Notes under the pieces: model-generated | Told to the model about the DNA's origin: nothing | Seen by the model: only the letters and a program-made list of their open reading frames with translations | Database searches by the model: none | In this document: positions 43,697-52,419 of the stretch, one piece after another | How the letters are laid out: each line of letters begins with the position of its first letter | How positions within the stretch are numbered: position 1 is the stretch's first letter | Made by a program: the position numbers and the translations under genes | From: CADEEN01 sp040384625 | GTDB lineage: Bacteria; Pseudomonadota; Gammaproteobacteria; Burkholderiales; Burkholderiaceae_C | NCBI GenBank assembly: GCA_040384625.1 | Contig: JAZKIW010000048.1 | Location: 1-64,000, forward strand | Reading direction: 5' to 3' | Length of the DNA: 64,000 nt

Positions 43697-44772
43697 TGCA
43701 CGCCGAGTGTATCCAATGGTCCGGCGGCCGCGGTTGCCGGCGAGCGTGGCGTTTGCCACAGCCTCGCCCCTTGTCCGACCAGTGCCTCGGTGCGCAGACC
43801 GCCATGCCAGGGGTGTTCTTCGTGGCGCGCGGCCAGCGTCAAGTCGCGCGCCCATTGCCCTAGCGCCGGCCAGTGCGGGCCGCCCGAGTGCGTCAATGGC
43901 GCGAGGACGCCCGGCGCGAAGTAGCGCGGTGCGGCGCCGGCACGCAGGCACATCAGGTCGTGGCAGAGTTTCTGCAGCCCGTCGACCAAGCGAGCCAAGG
44001 GCCAACCGGCCAGGGCCTCGGCCTGGCCGCGCCGCAGCGCGCCGGGCAGGCGCTCCCAGTCGTCGCCGGCAATGCCGTCCGCAGCCAGCGCCAAGGCCTC
44101 GAGCGGTTGCCCTCCGGAGGCGGCCAGCAGCACCTCGGGCCGAGCCACGTCCTGCGCACTGAGCCAGGCCAAGGCCTGCAAAGCAGGAGGCAAGTCCAGA
44201 CGCAGCCGCTGGCAGCGGCTGCGCACGGTCGGCAACAGAGCTTCGGGGTCGTGCGCCGTGAGCACGAGGCGCAACTGTCCGGCCGGCTCCTCGAGCGTTT
44301 TCAGCAGCGCATTGGCGGCGATCAGGTTCATCGCCTGCGCGGGATGGATCACGATCACCTTGGCGCGGCCACGCGAAGTGGTCTTGTGGCCCCAATCGAT
44401 GGCCGCGCGCACGGCCTCGACGCGAATCTCCTTGCTCGGCTTGGCCTTGCTTTTGCCCGCCTTGGCCCCGTTGTCACTGTCGGCGCCCTCCTCGGCCGCG
44501 CCCCACCCGAGCGGCTCGCGCAGTGCATCGGGCAAAAGCAGGTGGAAGTCGGGGTGCATGTGCGCGGCCATCAGCCGGCAGCTGGCGCACTGGCTGCAAG
44601 GCCGCACGGCGGCCGAATCGGCCTCGCACAACCAGCCGGTCGCGAGCGCCAACCCAAGCTCGAACTGGCCGACCCCGGCCGGCCCGTGCAAGAGCAAGGC
44701 GTGTGCACGCAAGGCCAGCCCCTGGGCCAACGGTGCGGCGAGCCAGGGCAGGCCGGCGGGACCTTCGCTCAT
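43693..44772 (-). CDS. holB: DNA polymerase III subunit delta'
   Basis: Clamp-loader subunit of 359 residues from ATG 44772, overlapping the tmk stop. The P-loop is degenerate (GPAGVGQFE, Gln for Lys), as expected for delta', which does not hydrolyse ATP. A zinc module is CSQCASC-like, and NALLKTLEEPA plus SRCQRLR (sensor region) follow. A Lys/Ser-rich insert (AKAGKSKAKPSKE, about 115-128) is unusual and may be a flexible loop. Confidence 0.93.
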   Translation of the reverse strand: MSEGPAGLPWLAAPLAQGLALRAHALLLHGPAGVGQFELGLALATGWLCEADSAAVRPCSQCASCRLMAAHMHPDFHLLLPDALREPLGWGAAEEGADSDNGAKAGKSKAKPSKEIRVEAVRAAIDWGHKTTSRGRAKVIVIHPAQAMNLIAANALLKTLEEPAGQLRLVLTAHDPEALLPTVRSRCQRLRLDLPPALQALAWLSAQDVARPEVLLAASGGQPLEALALAADGIAGDDWERLPGALRRGQAEALAGWPLARLVDGLQKLCHDLMCLRAGAAPRYFAPGVLAPLTHSGGPHWPALGQWARDLTLAARHEEHPWHGGLRTEALVGQGARLWQTPRSPATAAAGPLDTLGVQ

Positions 44773-45386
44773 GCGGCGACGTGGGGCTGCATGGCAGACA
44801 CCACCTGGGCCCACACCGCGTCGCGCGCCTGCGCGGCGTCGATACGCGCGAAGCGACCTGGTTCAGCGCTGCAACGCCGGAGATACCCGGCATGCACGCG
44901 GGCGAAGAACGCTTCGTCCTGGCGCTCGAATCGATCCGGGGCGCGCGCCGCGGCGCGGCGCTCGGCAGCCAACGCTGGCGCCAGTTCGAACCACAGCGTC
45001 AGATCGGGTTGCAGCCCCTGCTGAACCCAGTTTTCGAGCTGGGTCAGCAGGGCCAGATCGAAGCCGCGACCACCGCCCTGGTAGGCGAAGCTGGCATCGG
45101 TAAAGCGGTCGCAGAGCACGTCCGAGCCGGCCGTCAGCGCCGGCTCGATCGCCTGCTGCAGATGGTCGCGGCGCGCGGCGAACACGAGCAGGCTCTCGGT
45201 CAATGGATCCATCGGCTCATGCAGGATCAAGTCGCGCAGGCGCTCGGCTAACGCCGTGCCGCCGGGTTCGCGTGTCACCAGCACTGTGCGGCCACGCTCA
45301 CGCAACCAGGTCGCCAGCGCTTCGATGTGCGAGGACTTGCCGGCGCCGTCGATGCCTTCGAAGGTGATGAATCTGCCTCGGACCAC
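44769..45386 (-). CDS. tmk: Thymidylate kinase
   Basis: dTMP to dTDP for DNA synthesis. 205 residues from GTG 45386, with P-loop FEGIDGAGKSS near 9-19, the DR-type TREPGGT motif, and the DRFTDASFAYQGGGR region. It begins six bases after the mltG stop and overlaps holB by four. Confidence 0.95.
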   Translation of the reverse strand: MVRGRFITFEGIDGAGKSSHIEALATWLRERGRTVLVTREPGGTALAERLRDLILHEPMDPLTESLLVFAARRDHLQQAIEPALTAGSDVLCDRFTDASFAYQGGGRGFDLALLTQLENWVQQGLQPDLTLWFELAPALAAERRAAARAPDRFERQDEAFFARVHAGYLRRCSAEPGRFARIDAAQARDAVWAQVVSAMQPHVAA

Positions 45387-45392
45387 GGAGCC

Positions 45393-46403
45393 TCAGGGCG
45401 GCGCCTTGCCGCCGCGCTGGAATTGATTGACGGCACGATTATGGTCGGCGAGCGTTTCGCTGAAGACGCTCCCGCCGCCGCCATCGCTGCGCGCTACGAA
45501 GTACAAGGCCTTGGTCTTGGCGGGCTGTACCGCGGCGCGCAGCGAGGCGGCGCTGGGCAATGCGATTGGCGTCGGCGGCAGGCCGGGCCGGGTGTAGGTG
45601 TTGTAGGGCGTGTCGGCCAGCAGATCGCGCTTGCGCAGGTTGCCGTCGAAAGCGGCACCCAAGCCGTAGATGACGGTCGGGTCGGTCTGCAACGGCATGC
45701 CGATGCGCAGGCGGTTGGCGAACACGGCTGCGACCAGTGCCCGGTCGCCATCGCGGCCGGTCTCCTTCTCGACGATGGAGGCCAAGATCAGGGCCTCGTC
45801 CATCGACTTCAGTGGCAGGTCCGCCGCACGCTCGGCCCAGGTGCTGACGAGCCGGCGCTGCATCGCCGCATGGGCGCGCTTGAGCACCGTCAGATCACTG
45901 ACACCTCGGCTGTAGGCATAGGTGTCCGGAAAGAAGCGCCCTTCCGGCGCAAGCGTCGGCTCACCGACGGCGGCCATCAGTTGCGCGTCGCTGAGTCCGC
46001 GCGAGGCCGGCTTGAGCGACGGCGCACGCGCGAGTGCCTCGCGCATCTGGCTGAAGGTGCTGCCTTCGGCCAGTCGCACCGATTCGAGCACCTCGTCGCC
46101 GCGCACCATCTTGTCGAGCAGCGCCTGCGGCGTGACGCCGGTCTCGATCTCGTAGCTGCCGGCGCGGATCTGGCGCGAGCGACCCGACCAGCGGAACCAC
46201 TCGTAGAGCCAGCGCGGCGAGACCTGCACGCCCGCCTCGACCCACATCTCGGCGACGCGGCGCGGCGTCAGACCGGGCTCGATCGACACTTCGACTGTCG
46301 GCGTTGCCAGCGCCAATGGTTGCTGCAGCCACCACCATGCCGCACCCGCCGCGCTGCCCGCCGCAAGGACAGCCAGCAGCAGCAATCGGAGCAACCAGCG
46401 CAT
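45393..46403 (-). CDS. mltG: Endolytic murein transglycosylase
   Basis: Inner-membrane-anchored enzyme that cleaves nascent peptidoglycan and may set glycan length. 336 residues from ATG 46403. One N-terminal membrane helix (LLRLLLLAVLAAGSAAGAAWWW), a LysM-like segment, then the YceG core with catalytic Glu in ASIVEKETG and PLQTDPTVIYGLG. It heads the leftward operon and diverges from ygfZ. Confidence 0.94.
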   Translation of the reverse strand: MRWLLRLLLLAVLAAGSAAGAAWWWLQQPLALATPTVEVSIEPGLTPRRVAEMWVEAGVQVSPRWLYEWFRWSGRSRQIRAGSYEIETGVTPQALLDKMVRGDEVLESVRLAEGSTFSQMREALARAPSLKPASRGLSDAQLMAAVGEPTLAPEGRFFPDTYAYSRGVSDLTVLKRAHAAMQRRLVSTWAERAADLPLKSMDEALILASIVEKETGRDGDRALVAAVFANRLRIGMPLQTDPTVIYGLGAAFDGNLRKRDLLADTPYNTYTRPGLPPTPIALPSAASLRAAVQPAKTKALYFVARSDGGGGSVFSETLADHNRAVNQFQRGGKAPP

Positions 46404-46449
46404 CACCCGGAAACTGCAAGGTTCATGTGCGGCCCATGATAATGGCCGC

Positions 46450-47391
46450 ATGAACGCAGCCCATCTCGAATCGTTGCAAGGCGCGCTGCGCTTGAACGAC
46501 TGGGGGGTGATCCGCGCCCAGGGGGCCGACGCGGCCAGCTTCCTGCACGGCCAGTTGACGCAGGACGTTCAGCAACTGGACGAGCGCAGTGCGCGCCTGG
46601 CCGGTTACTGCACAGCTAAGGGACGCTTGCTGGCGAGCTTGATCGTCTGGCGCGCCGCTACCGATGAACTGCTCCTGGCCTGCAGTGCCGACGTCTTGCC
46701 AGCCACGTTGAAGCGCCTGTCGATGTTCGTGCTGCGCGCCAAGTGCAAGCTGAGCGACGCCGGCGCCACGCTGTCCCTCTACGGTCTGGCAGGGCGTGCC
46801 GCCACTGCCGCGCTGGGCGCCAACGCGCCGACGGCGCCATGGCGCTGCAGCGCGGTCGCTGGCGCGCAGGTGGTTCGCCTTCCTGACAGCGCTGGCGAGG
46901 CGCGCTACCTGTTCGCTGCGCTGGCCGACACGGCGCCGCCAGCGCTGCCGGTTTTGTCGGCCGAGGCCTGGTCCTGGCTTGAGGTGACGAGCGGCGTGGC
47001 TCGCATCGTCGCACCCACGGTAGAGCAGTTCGTACCGCAGATGGTGAACTTCGAGTTGATCGGCGGCGTGAACTTCCAGAAGGGGTGCTACCCAGGTCAG
47101 GAGATCGTCGCGCGCAGCCAGTACCGCGGCACCACCAAGCGCCGTGCATTCGTGTTCGATGCCGAGGGCGCTGCCGTGGCAGGGCAGGAGGTGTTTCACA
47201 GCGCCGATCCGGAGCAGCCGGCCGGCATGGTGATCAACGCGGCGTCCCTGACCGGCGCGCACAGGGCCCTGGTCGAGGTCAAGCTGGCGGCGCTCGCCGC
47301 GGGTAGCCTGCACCTGGGCACGGCGTCCGGCCCGCGTTTGCAGCGCCTGGCGGAGCAGCCTTACGCGGTGCCACTCGAAGTCGCCGCGTGA
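46450..47391 (+). CDS. ygfZ: Folate-binding protein YgfZ (Fe-S cluster maintenance)
   Basis: 313 residues. N-terminal GcvT-like fold with ASFLHGQLTQDV, and the diagnostic KGCYPGQEIVAR signature near 212-223, whose Cys is functionally essential in E. coli. It supports tetrahydrofolate-dependent repair or assembly of Fe-S enzymes. It overlaps the DUF4936 gene by GTGA. Confidence 0.94.
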   Translation: MNAAHLESLQGALRLNDWGVIRAQGADAASFLHGQLTQDVQQLDERSARLAGYCTAKGRLLASLIVWRAATDELLLACSADVLPATLKRLSMFVLRAKCKLSDAGATLSLYGLAGRAATAALGANAPTAPWRCSAVAGAQVVRLPDSAGEARYLFAALADTAPPALPVLSAEAWSWLEVTSGVARIVAPTVEQFVPQMVNFELIGGVNFQKGCYPGQEIVARSQYRGTTKRRAFVFDAEGAAVAGQEVFHSADPEQPAGMVINAASLTGAHRALVEVKLAALAAGSLHLGTASGPRLQRLAEQPYAVPLEVAA

Positions 47392-47708
47392 GCCCAGCGG
47401 GCCGCCCTGATCCGCCTGCTGCACAGGTCTTCGTCTACTACCGCGTCCGGGCCGCCGATCTGCTGGCCGTGGTCGCTGCTGTGCAGGTGTTGCACGCTCG
47501 CTTGCCGACGCTGATGCCGGGTCTGGCCTGCAGCTTGAGCCGGCGCGCTGATGCCCCGGCCGATCTGCAGACGCTGATGGAGAGCTACGCCCATGCCGAC
47601 GGCGTCGGCCCGGCATGGCGGCTAGAGATCGAGCAGCATGCGTCTGATCTGCTGTCCACTTGGATCGCAGGTGAGCGCCATGTCGAGGTGTTCGTGCCAT
47701 GTGCCTGA
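47388..47708 (+). CDS. DUF4936-family protein
   Basis: 106 residues from GTG 47388. The pattern VFVYYRVRAADLLAVVAAVQ, ... RRADAPADLQTLMESYAH and EVFVPCA fits the DUF4936 family, found in Burkholderiales. A small alpha/beta fold reminiscent of dimeric ferredoxin-like barrels is likely. Function is unknown. It overlaps ygfZ upstream and the NRDE gene downstream, so all three are probably made together. Confidence 0.8.
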   Translation: MSPAGRPDPPAAQVFVYYRVRAADLLAVVAAVQVLHARLPTLMPGLACSLSRRADAPADLQTLMESYAHADGVGPAWRLEIEQHASDLLSTWIAGERHVEVFVPCA

Positions 47709-48550
47709 TCGGCCTGGCCCTCGGCCAGCGTCCTGATCTCCCGCTGGTGATCGCAGCCAACCGCGACGAATTCCTGCAGCGCCCCGCGGCTGCGCTCGAC
47801 TGGTGGCGAGCCCTGCCGACCGAGGCACCGCTGCTCGGTGGTCGTGACCTGCAGGCCGGTGGTACATGGATGGGCCTGGGTACCAACGGCCGCGTCGCGA
47901 TGTTGACCAATGTGCGCGACCCAGCGCGCCAGCGCTCAGCGGCGCCGTCACGCGGAGCGATCGTGCCGGCGTGGCTGGCTACGCAGGCCGACACGCCGAC
48001 GTTCTGGCGCGACACGGTCTTGCTCGGCCACAACCCATTCAATGTGCTGGCGGGTGACTTGACGCAAGGCCGATGGTGGTGGGCCGACGACCGCGCCGAC
48101 ACGCCACACATGCTCGAGCCCGGGCTCTACGGCCTGTCCAACGCGCGGCTCGACACGCCCTGGCCCAAGGTGGAGCGTTTGAAACGGGCTCTGGCCCAGG
48201 CTGTCGATGCGGCCTCATCGATGGCGCAACTCGAAGCGCAGCTGTTCGCCGCCCTGGTCGACCGCAGCCCGGTGCCGGATGAGGCCCTGCCCGACACCGG
48301 CATCGGCCTGGAGCGCGAGCGCTGGCTCGCGCCTGCCTTCATTCGCAGCCCGGATGCCCGCTATGGCACACGCTGCTCGACCTTGCTGATCGCCGAGCGG
48401 CGCGCCGACGGCCTGTCCGTGCACATGATCGAGCGCCAGTTCGATGCCGCCGGCCGCCCAATCAGTCAACGACACGCCCGGCTCGAACGCTGGCCACTGT
48501 CCAGCGACGAGACCCCGCCCGTCTGCGACGAGCCACTCAGCGCAGCCTGA
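47699..48550 (+). CDS. NRDE (TANGO2-like) family protein
   Basis: 283 residues beginning MCLIGLALG, with the defining Asn-Arg-Asp-Glu motif in VIAANRDEFLQRP, then GGRDLQAGGTWMG and LTNVRDP. The family includes human TANGO2. Ntn-hydrolase-like activity and a role in haem trafficking have been suggested. Its activity here is unknown. It converges with the thioesterase-GNAT gene, overlapping its end by 14 bp. Confidence 0.9.
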   Translation: MCLIGLALGQRPDLPLVIAANRDEFLQRPAAALDWWRALPTEAPLLGGRDLQAGGTWMGLGTNGRVAMLTNVRDPARQRSAAPSRGAIVPAWLATQADTPTFWRDTVLLGHNPFNVLAGDLTQGRWWWADDRADTPHMLEPGLYGLSNARLDTPWPKVERLKRALAQAVDAASSMAQLEAQLFAALVDRSPVPDEALPDTGIGLERERWLAPAFIRSPDARYGTRCSTLLIAERRADGLSVHMIERQFDAAGRPISQRHARLERWPLSSDETPPVCDEPLSAA

Positions 48551-49415
48551 ACACCATCTCCTGATGGGCGATGCCGGCTTCTTCGAAGACCGGGCCGCGC
48601 GAGGTGAACCCGGCGCGAAGGTAGAAACCCACCGCACTGGCTTGTGCGTGCAGCATCACTTCCTGGTCGCCGCGTGCCCGCGCCGCGGCGACCAAGGCAT
48701 CGAGCAACGGCCGGCCGACGCCCGAGCCCCGCACAGCGGACAGCACGGCCAGGCGGCCGATCTTGGCCACACCTGGGGCGACGCAGAGCAGGCGGCCCGT
48801 GCCGAGCGCCATCTCGAGCCGGTTGAATGCCACCACGTGCAGCGCATCGCCGTCCGCGGCATCTTGCTCCAAATCCGCGGGGATGCCCTGCTCCTGGATG
48901 AACACGGCCTCGCGGATCGCGCGCGCCGGAATGCCGAGGCTGGCCCAGTCGCCGGTGCGCACCGAGACCATCGCCTCGCCCGCCTCGAAGGCCTGGAGCA
49001 CTTCGCGCAGCCGCGGCGGTATCCGTTTCGAACCCTGCACGGCTGGGTCGGCGAACACGTAGACCAGATCACCCTGCACCAGGCGCTGTTCGCCGCGAAA
49101 CACCGCCGCATGCAGCAGCATCGAGCTGTTGCCAATGCGCGCGCAGCGCACGCCCACGTCGACCTGCTCGTCGTAGCGCGCCGAGCCTTCGTACTCCAAC
49201 GTGGCCTTGCGCACGTACAGGTCCCCGCCAAGGTCCAGCATCGTGGCCTGGTAAGGCAGCGCGAGGGCGCGCCAGTAGCCCGCCACCGCCGTGTCGATGT
49301 ACATGAGGTAGTGACCGTTGAAGACGATCTGCTGCATGTCGACCTCGGCCCAGCGCACGCGCAGGCGTTCGAGGTGGCGGAAGTTGCTGCGCTTGGCGGC
49401 GGTGAGTTCACTCAT
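48537..49415 (-). CDS. Fusion: acyl-CoA thioesterase (hot-dog) plus GNAT acetyltransferase
   Basis: 292 residues from ATG 49415. Residues about 10-140 are a YbgC-like hot-dog thioesterase (VRWAEVDMQQIVFNGHYLMYID, catalytic Asp region). Residues about 150-292 are a GNAT domain with acceptor start FIQEQGIPADLE and the acetyl-CoA loop RGSGVGRPL. The GNAT half resembles ElaA/YjcF-type proteins. Both domains handle acyl-CoA, so linked chemistry is plausible, but the substrate is unknown. It overlaps the upstream HSL esterase gene by ATGA. A much longer in-frame reading (to 50051) is antisense noise inside that gene. Confidence 0.88.
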   Translation of the reverse strand: MSELTAAKRSNFRHLERLRVRWAEVDMQQIVFNGHYLMYIDTAVAGYWRALALPYQATMLDLGGDLYVRKATLEYEGSARYDEQVDVGVRCARIGNSSMLLHAAVFRGEQRLVQGDLVYVFADPAVQGSKRIPPRLREVLQAFEAGEAMVSVRTGDWASLGIPARAIREAVFIQEQGIPADLEQDAADGDALHVVAFNRLEMALGTGRLLCVAPGVAKIGRLAVLSAVRGSGVGRPLLDALVAAARARGDQEVMLHAQASAVGFYLRAGFTSRGPVFEEAGIAHQEMVFRLR

Positions 49416-50359
49416 GTCAGGCTCCAGGATTGCGCCAGCGTGTCGGCGGCGAACTGCTGGGCCGCCCCGGCTTCCTTCAATGCTCGGCCCATCTTGATGA
49501 AGTCGTGCGTCACGCCGCGCACCAGCTCGAGCCGCACGTCGACGCCGGCGAGACGCAGACGGTCGGCGTAGGCCAGCCCTTCGTCGACCAGCGGATCGCA
49601 CTCGGCCAGGATCACGCAGGACGGTGCCACGCCGGTCAGCTCGTCGGCATGCAATGGGGAAAAGCGCCAATCGCTGCGCTGCTGGCGGTCGATGGCGTGG
49701 TCGAAGAACCAGTCGATGCCCGCAGCATCCAGCAGGAACCCGTCGGCGAACCGGATGCGAGACGCGAAACTGCCGCTGGCGTCGGTGCCCGGCGTGACCA
49801 GTAGTTGCAGCGTCAGGCGCAGGTCGCTGTCGCGCGCCAGGAGGGCCGCGGCCGCGGCGAGGGTGCCGCCGGCACTGTCGCCGCCCACCGCCAGGCGCGT
49901 GCCGTCCAGTCCCAGGGACTGCGCATGCGACGCCAACCAGCGCAACGCGGCCCAGGTGTCGTCCAGCGCGGCCGGGAAGCGGTGTTCCGGTGCCAGCCGG
50001 TAGTCCAGTGCGAGCACCGCACCGCCGCTGCGTAGTGCGAGCTGGCGGCACAGGCTGTCGTGTGTTTCGAGGTTGCCGATCACGAAGCCACCACCGTGCA
50101 GGTAGAGCAACACGGGCAGACGTTCGTGCGACGGCGCGTACAACCGCGCCGGCAGCATGTGGCCGTCCGCGCCCGGCACTCGCAAGGCTTCGACGCGGCC
50201 CAGCGGTGCCCGCGGAGGCTCGAGCATTTCAGCGGCCAGGGTGTAGGCGCGGCGCGCGTTCGCGACGCTCAAGGCGTAGAACGGTGGCCGGCCGGCAAGG
50301 CGAATGGCGTCGAGCACGCGGCTCATCGCGGGGGTCAGCAGGGAAGTCGGAGGACGCAT
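49412..50359 (-). CDS. HSL-family alpha/beta hydrolase (esterase/lipase)
   Basis: 315 residues. It has the hormone-sensitive-lipase oxyanion motif LHGGGF at 87-92 and nucleophile Ser162 in GGDSAGG. The Asp in ECDPLVDEG and His in GVTHDF near the C-terminus complete the triad. No signal peptide. It probably hydrolyses short acyl esters. Translationally coupled to the thioesterase-GNAT fusion, and divergent from the iron-containing dehydrogenase 50 bp away. Confidence 0.9.
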   Translation of the reverse strand: MRPPTSLLTPAMSRVLDAIRLAGRPPFYALSVANARRAYTLAAEMLEPPRAPLGRVEALRVPGADGHMLPARLYAPSHERLPVLLYLHGGGFVIGNLETHDSLCRQLALRSGGAVLALDYRLAPEHRFPAALDDTWAALRWLASHAQSLGLDGTRLAVGGDSAGGTLAAAAALLARDSDLRLTLQLLVTPGTDASGSFASRIRFADGFLLDAAGIDWFFDHAIDRQQRSDWRFSPLHADELTGVAPSCVILAECDPLVDEGLAYADRLRLAGVDVRLELVRGVTHDFIKMGRALKEAGAAQQFAADTLAQSWSLT

Positions 50360-50409
50360 CGGCTGCGAAGCATACTGAGACCCTCTTCCCTGCCCTCCCC
50401 TGTTCGACC

Positions 50410-51558
50410 ATGGCCCACATCCAGTACCTGACCCAGATTCACCTCGACGCGGGTGTCGTGCAGCGCCTGCGCGAGGAGTGCGAGCGCGTCGGGATCCGCA
50501 AGCCGCTGGTCATCAGCGACGCCGGCGTGCGCGCAGCCGGCGTGCTCGACCAGGCGCTCGACGCCCTGGGCGACATGCCGCATGCCGTGTTCGACGCCAC
50601 GCCCTCTAACCCGACCGAATCGGCGGTGCGGGCCGCCACGTTCGTGTACTCGAGCCAGCGCTGCGACGGGCTAATCGCGGTCGGCGGCGGCTCGTCGATC
50701 GACTTGGCCAAAGGCGTCGCCATTGCCGCCACCCACGAAGGTCCGCTCGTCGGCTACGCCACCATCGAAGGCGGCAGTGGCCGGATCAGCGAACGTGTCG
50801 CGCCCCTGATCGCCGTGCCGACGACGGCCGGTACCGGGAGCGAGGTGGCGCGTGGCGCGATCCTGATCGTCGACGACGGCCGCAAGCTCGGCTTTCACAG
50901 CTGGCACCTGCTGCCCAAGGCCGCCCTGCTCGATCCGATCCTCACGGTGGGTCTGCCGCCCTCATTGACCGCCGCGACCGGGATGGACGCCATCGCGCAC
51001 TGCATGGAGACCTTCATGGCCCCCGCGGTGAATCCACCCGCCGACGGCATCGCCCTGGATGGGCTGCAACGCGGCTGGGCCCACATCGAGCGCGCCACCC
51101 GCCAGGGCGACGACCTCGACGCGCGCTGGCAGATGATGAGCGCATCTATGCAGGGCGCGATGGCCTTCCAGAAAGGGCTGGGCTGCGTGCATTCGCTGTC
51201 GCACAGCCTGGGCGGCGTGAACCCGAAGCTGCACCACGGCACGCTCAACGCAATGTTCCTGCCGGCGGTCGTGCGCTTTAACGCCGCGGCCGAATCCATC
51301 CAGCGCGAGCGGCGCTTGCAGCGCCTGGCGCTGGCAATGGGCCTGCCCGACGGCGACGCGCAGGGCCGGGCCGTGGCCGAAGCGATCCGCGCGAGGAATG
51401 CCTCGCTCGGCCTTCCGGCCGGCCTGGGCGCCATGGGTGTCACGTCCGAAGTCTTCGAGCGTGTGATCGATGGGGCGATGGCCGACCATTGCCACAAGAC
51501 CAATCCGCGGCTGGCCACACGCGACGACTATCGATCGATGCTGGAAACCTCGATGTAG
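50410..51558 (+). CDS. Iron-containing alcohol dehydrogenase
   Basis: 382 residues from ATG 50410. The Fe-ADH family shows VGGGSSIDLAKG (nucleotide region) and PTTAGTGSEV. The metal site is made of Asp/His ligands in MDAIAHCMETF, CVHSLSHSLGG and KLHHGTLN. Members reduce aldehydes or act as 4-hydroxybutyrate, lactaldehyde or maleylacetate enzymes, and the class cannot be settled by eye. Divergent from the HSL esterase. Confidence 0.9.
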   Translation: MAHIQYLTQIHLDAGVVQRLREECERVGIRKPLVISDAGVRAAGVLDQALDALGDMPHAVFDATPSNPTESAVRAATFVYSSQRCDGLIAVGGGSSIDLAKGVAIAATHEGPLVGYATIEGGSGRISERVAPLIAVPTTAGTGSEVARGAILIVDDGRKLGFHSWHLLPKAALLDPILTVGLPPSLTAATGMDAIAHCMETFMAPAVNPPADGIALDGLQRGWAHIERATRQGDDLDARWQMMSASMQGAMAFQKGLGCVHSLSHSLGGVNPKLHHGTLNAMFLPAVVRFNAAAESIQRERRLQRLALAMGLPDGDAQGRAVAEAIRARNASLGLPAGLGAMGVTSEVFERVIDGAMADHCHKTNPRLATRDDYRSMLETSM

Positions 51559-51711
51559 GGAGGTCGGTGCTTCCGGCCTGTGTGCGCCGCAACGTCGCGC
51601 GGGCCGTCGTTCGTCGCGCTCGGGCGGCGCCGGTCGCAAGGGTGTCGCGCGCGCAGCGCAGCGGCCCTACTGTCCCGCCTACACCGCATGGCGCGGTGGG
51701 AGGCCCCGACC

Positions 51712-52407
51712 ATGCGCAAGATCGCCACCGCCATCGGACTCGTCTGGGTGCTGCTCCTGCCGCAGGCACATGCGCAGGGCAGTGCCGAGCAACAGCGCGA
51801 CGCCCTGCTCGAAGCCATGGGCGGTGCAGCCACCTGGCGGCAGGTCATCGGCGCACGCATCACCGCCACTCACTACAGCACCGAGACGCGCCTGCCTTAC
51901 CGCAACGTGATCTGGAACGACTTTCGCCGCTTTCGCCTGCACATCGAAGCCTCGAACAGCGATCTGCTGCGTGTCTTCGGCTACGACGGCGAAGCCGGTT
52001 GGCGCGACGACGGCAGCACCGTCACGCCACTGACCGCGGCGCGGATCGCCTCCGAGCGCGCCTGGTGGTCAGGTAACTTCTACCGCACCCTGCACCGACT
52101 GGCACTGCCCGACCCGGCCCTGAGCGTGCGCCTGATCGACGGCGACCGGCTCGCGGTGTTCGAGGAGGGCAAGGGCCTGTTGGCCTGGTTCCGCCTCAAC
52201 GCCGCCGGCGAGCCATTGCAGTTCGGCAGCGACGAGAAGGCGCCCGGGAGCACATTCGGCCCCCTGGCGCGCCACGCCGGCGGTGCGCGCTACCCGCGTT
52301 GGGGCAGCGACAGCACCGGTGGATGGCGCTATGAAGTGCACGACGCCGAGTTCAGCACGCGGGCGCTGGTGATGCCGCCCCTGCCGCAACCGGCGGGCCC
52401 GCGCTGA
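51712..52407 (+). CDS. Exported protein of unknown function
   Basis: 231 residues starting at ATG 51712, which gives a clean signal peptide (ATAIGLVWVLLLPQAHAQ). An upstream in-frame reading lacks one. The mature part alternates short beta-strands with Trp/Arg-rich turns (RNVIWNDFRRFRLHIEA, GYDGEAGWRDDG) and resembles periplasmic LolA/outer-membrane-lipoprotein-like barrels. That is an impression, not an assignment. No Cys lipobox. It lies between the Fe-ADH gene and the convergent aceA. Confidence 0.75.
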   Translation: MRKIATAIGLVWVLLLPQAHAQGSAEQQRDALLEAMGGAATWRQVIGARITATHYSTETRLPYRNVIWNDFRRFRLHIEASNSDLLRVFGYDGEAGWRDDGSTVTPLTAARIASERAWWSGNFYRTLHRLALPDPALSVRLIDGDRLAVFEEGKGLLAWFRLNAAGEPLQFGSDEKAPGSTFGPLARHAGGARYPRWGSDSTGGWRYEVHDAEFSTRALVMPPLPQPAGPR

Positions 52408-52419
52408 AGGGCGTGCGGC

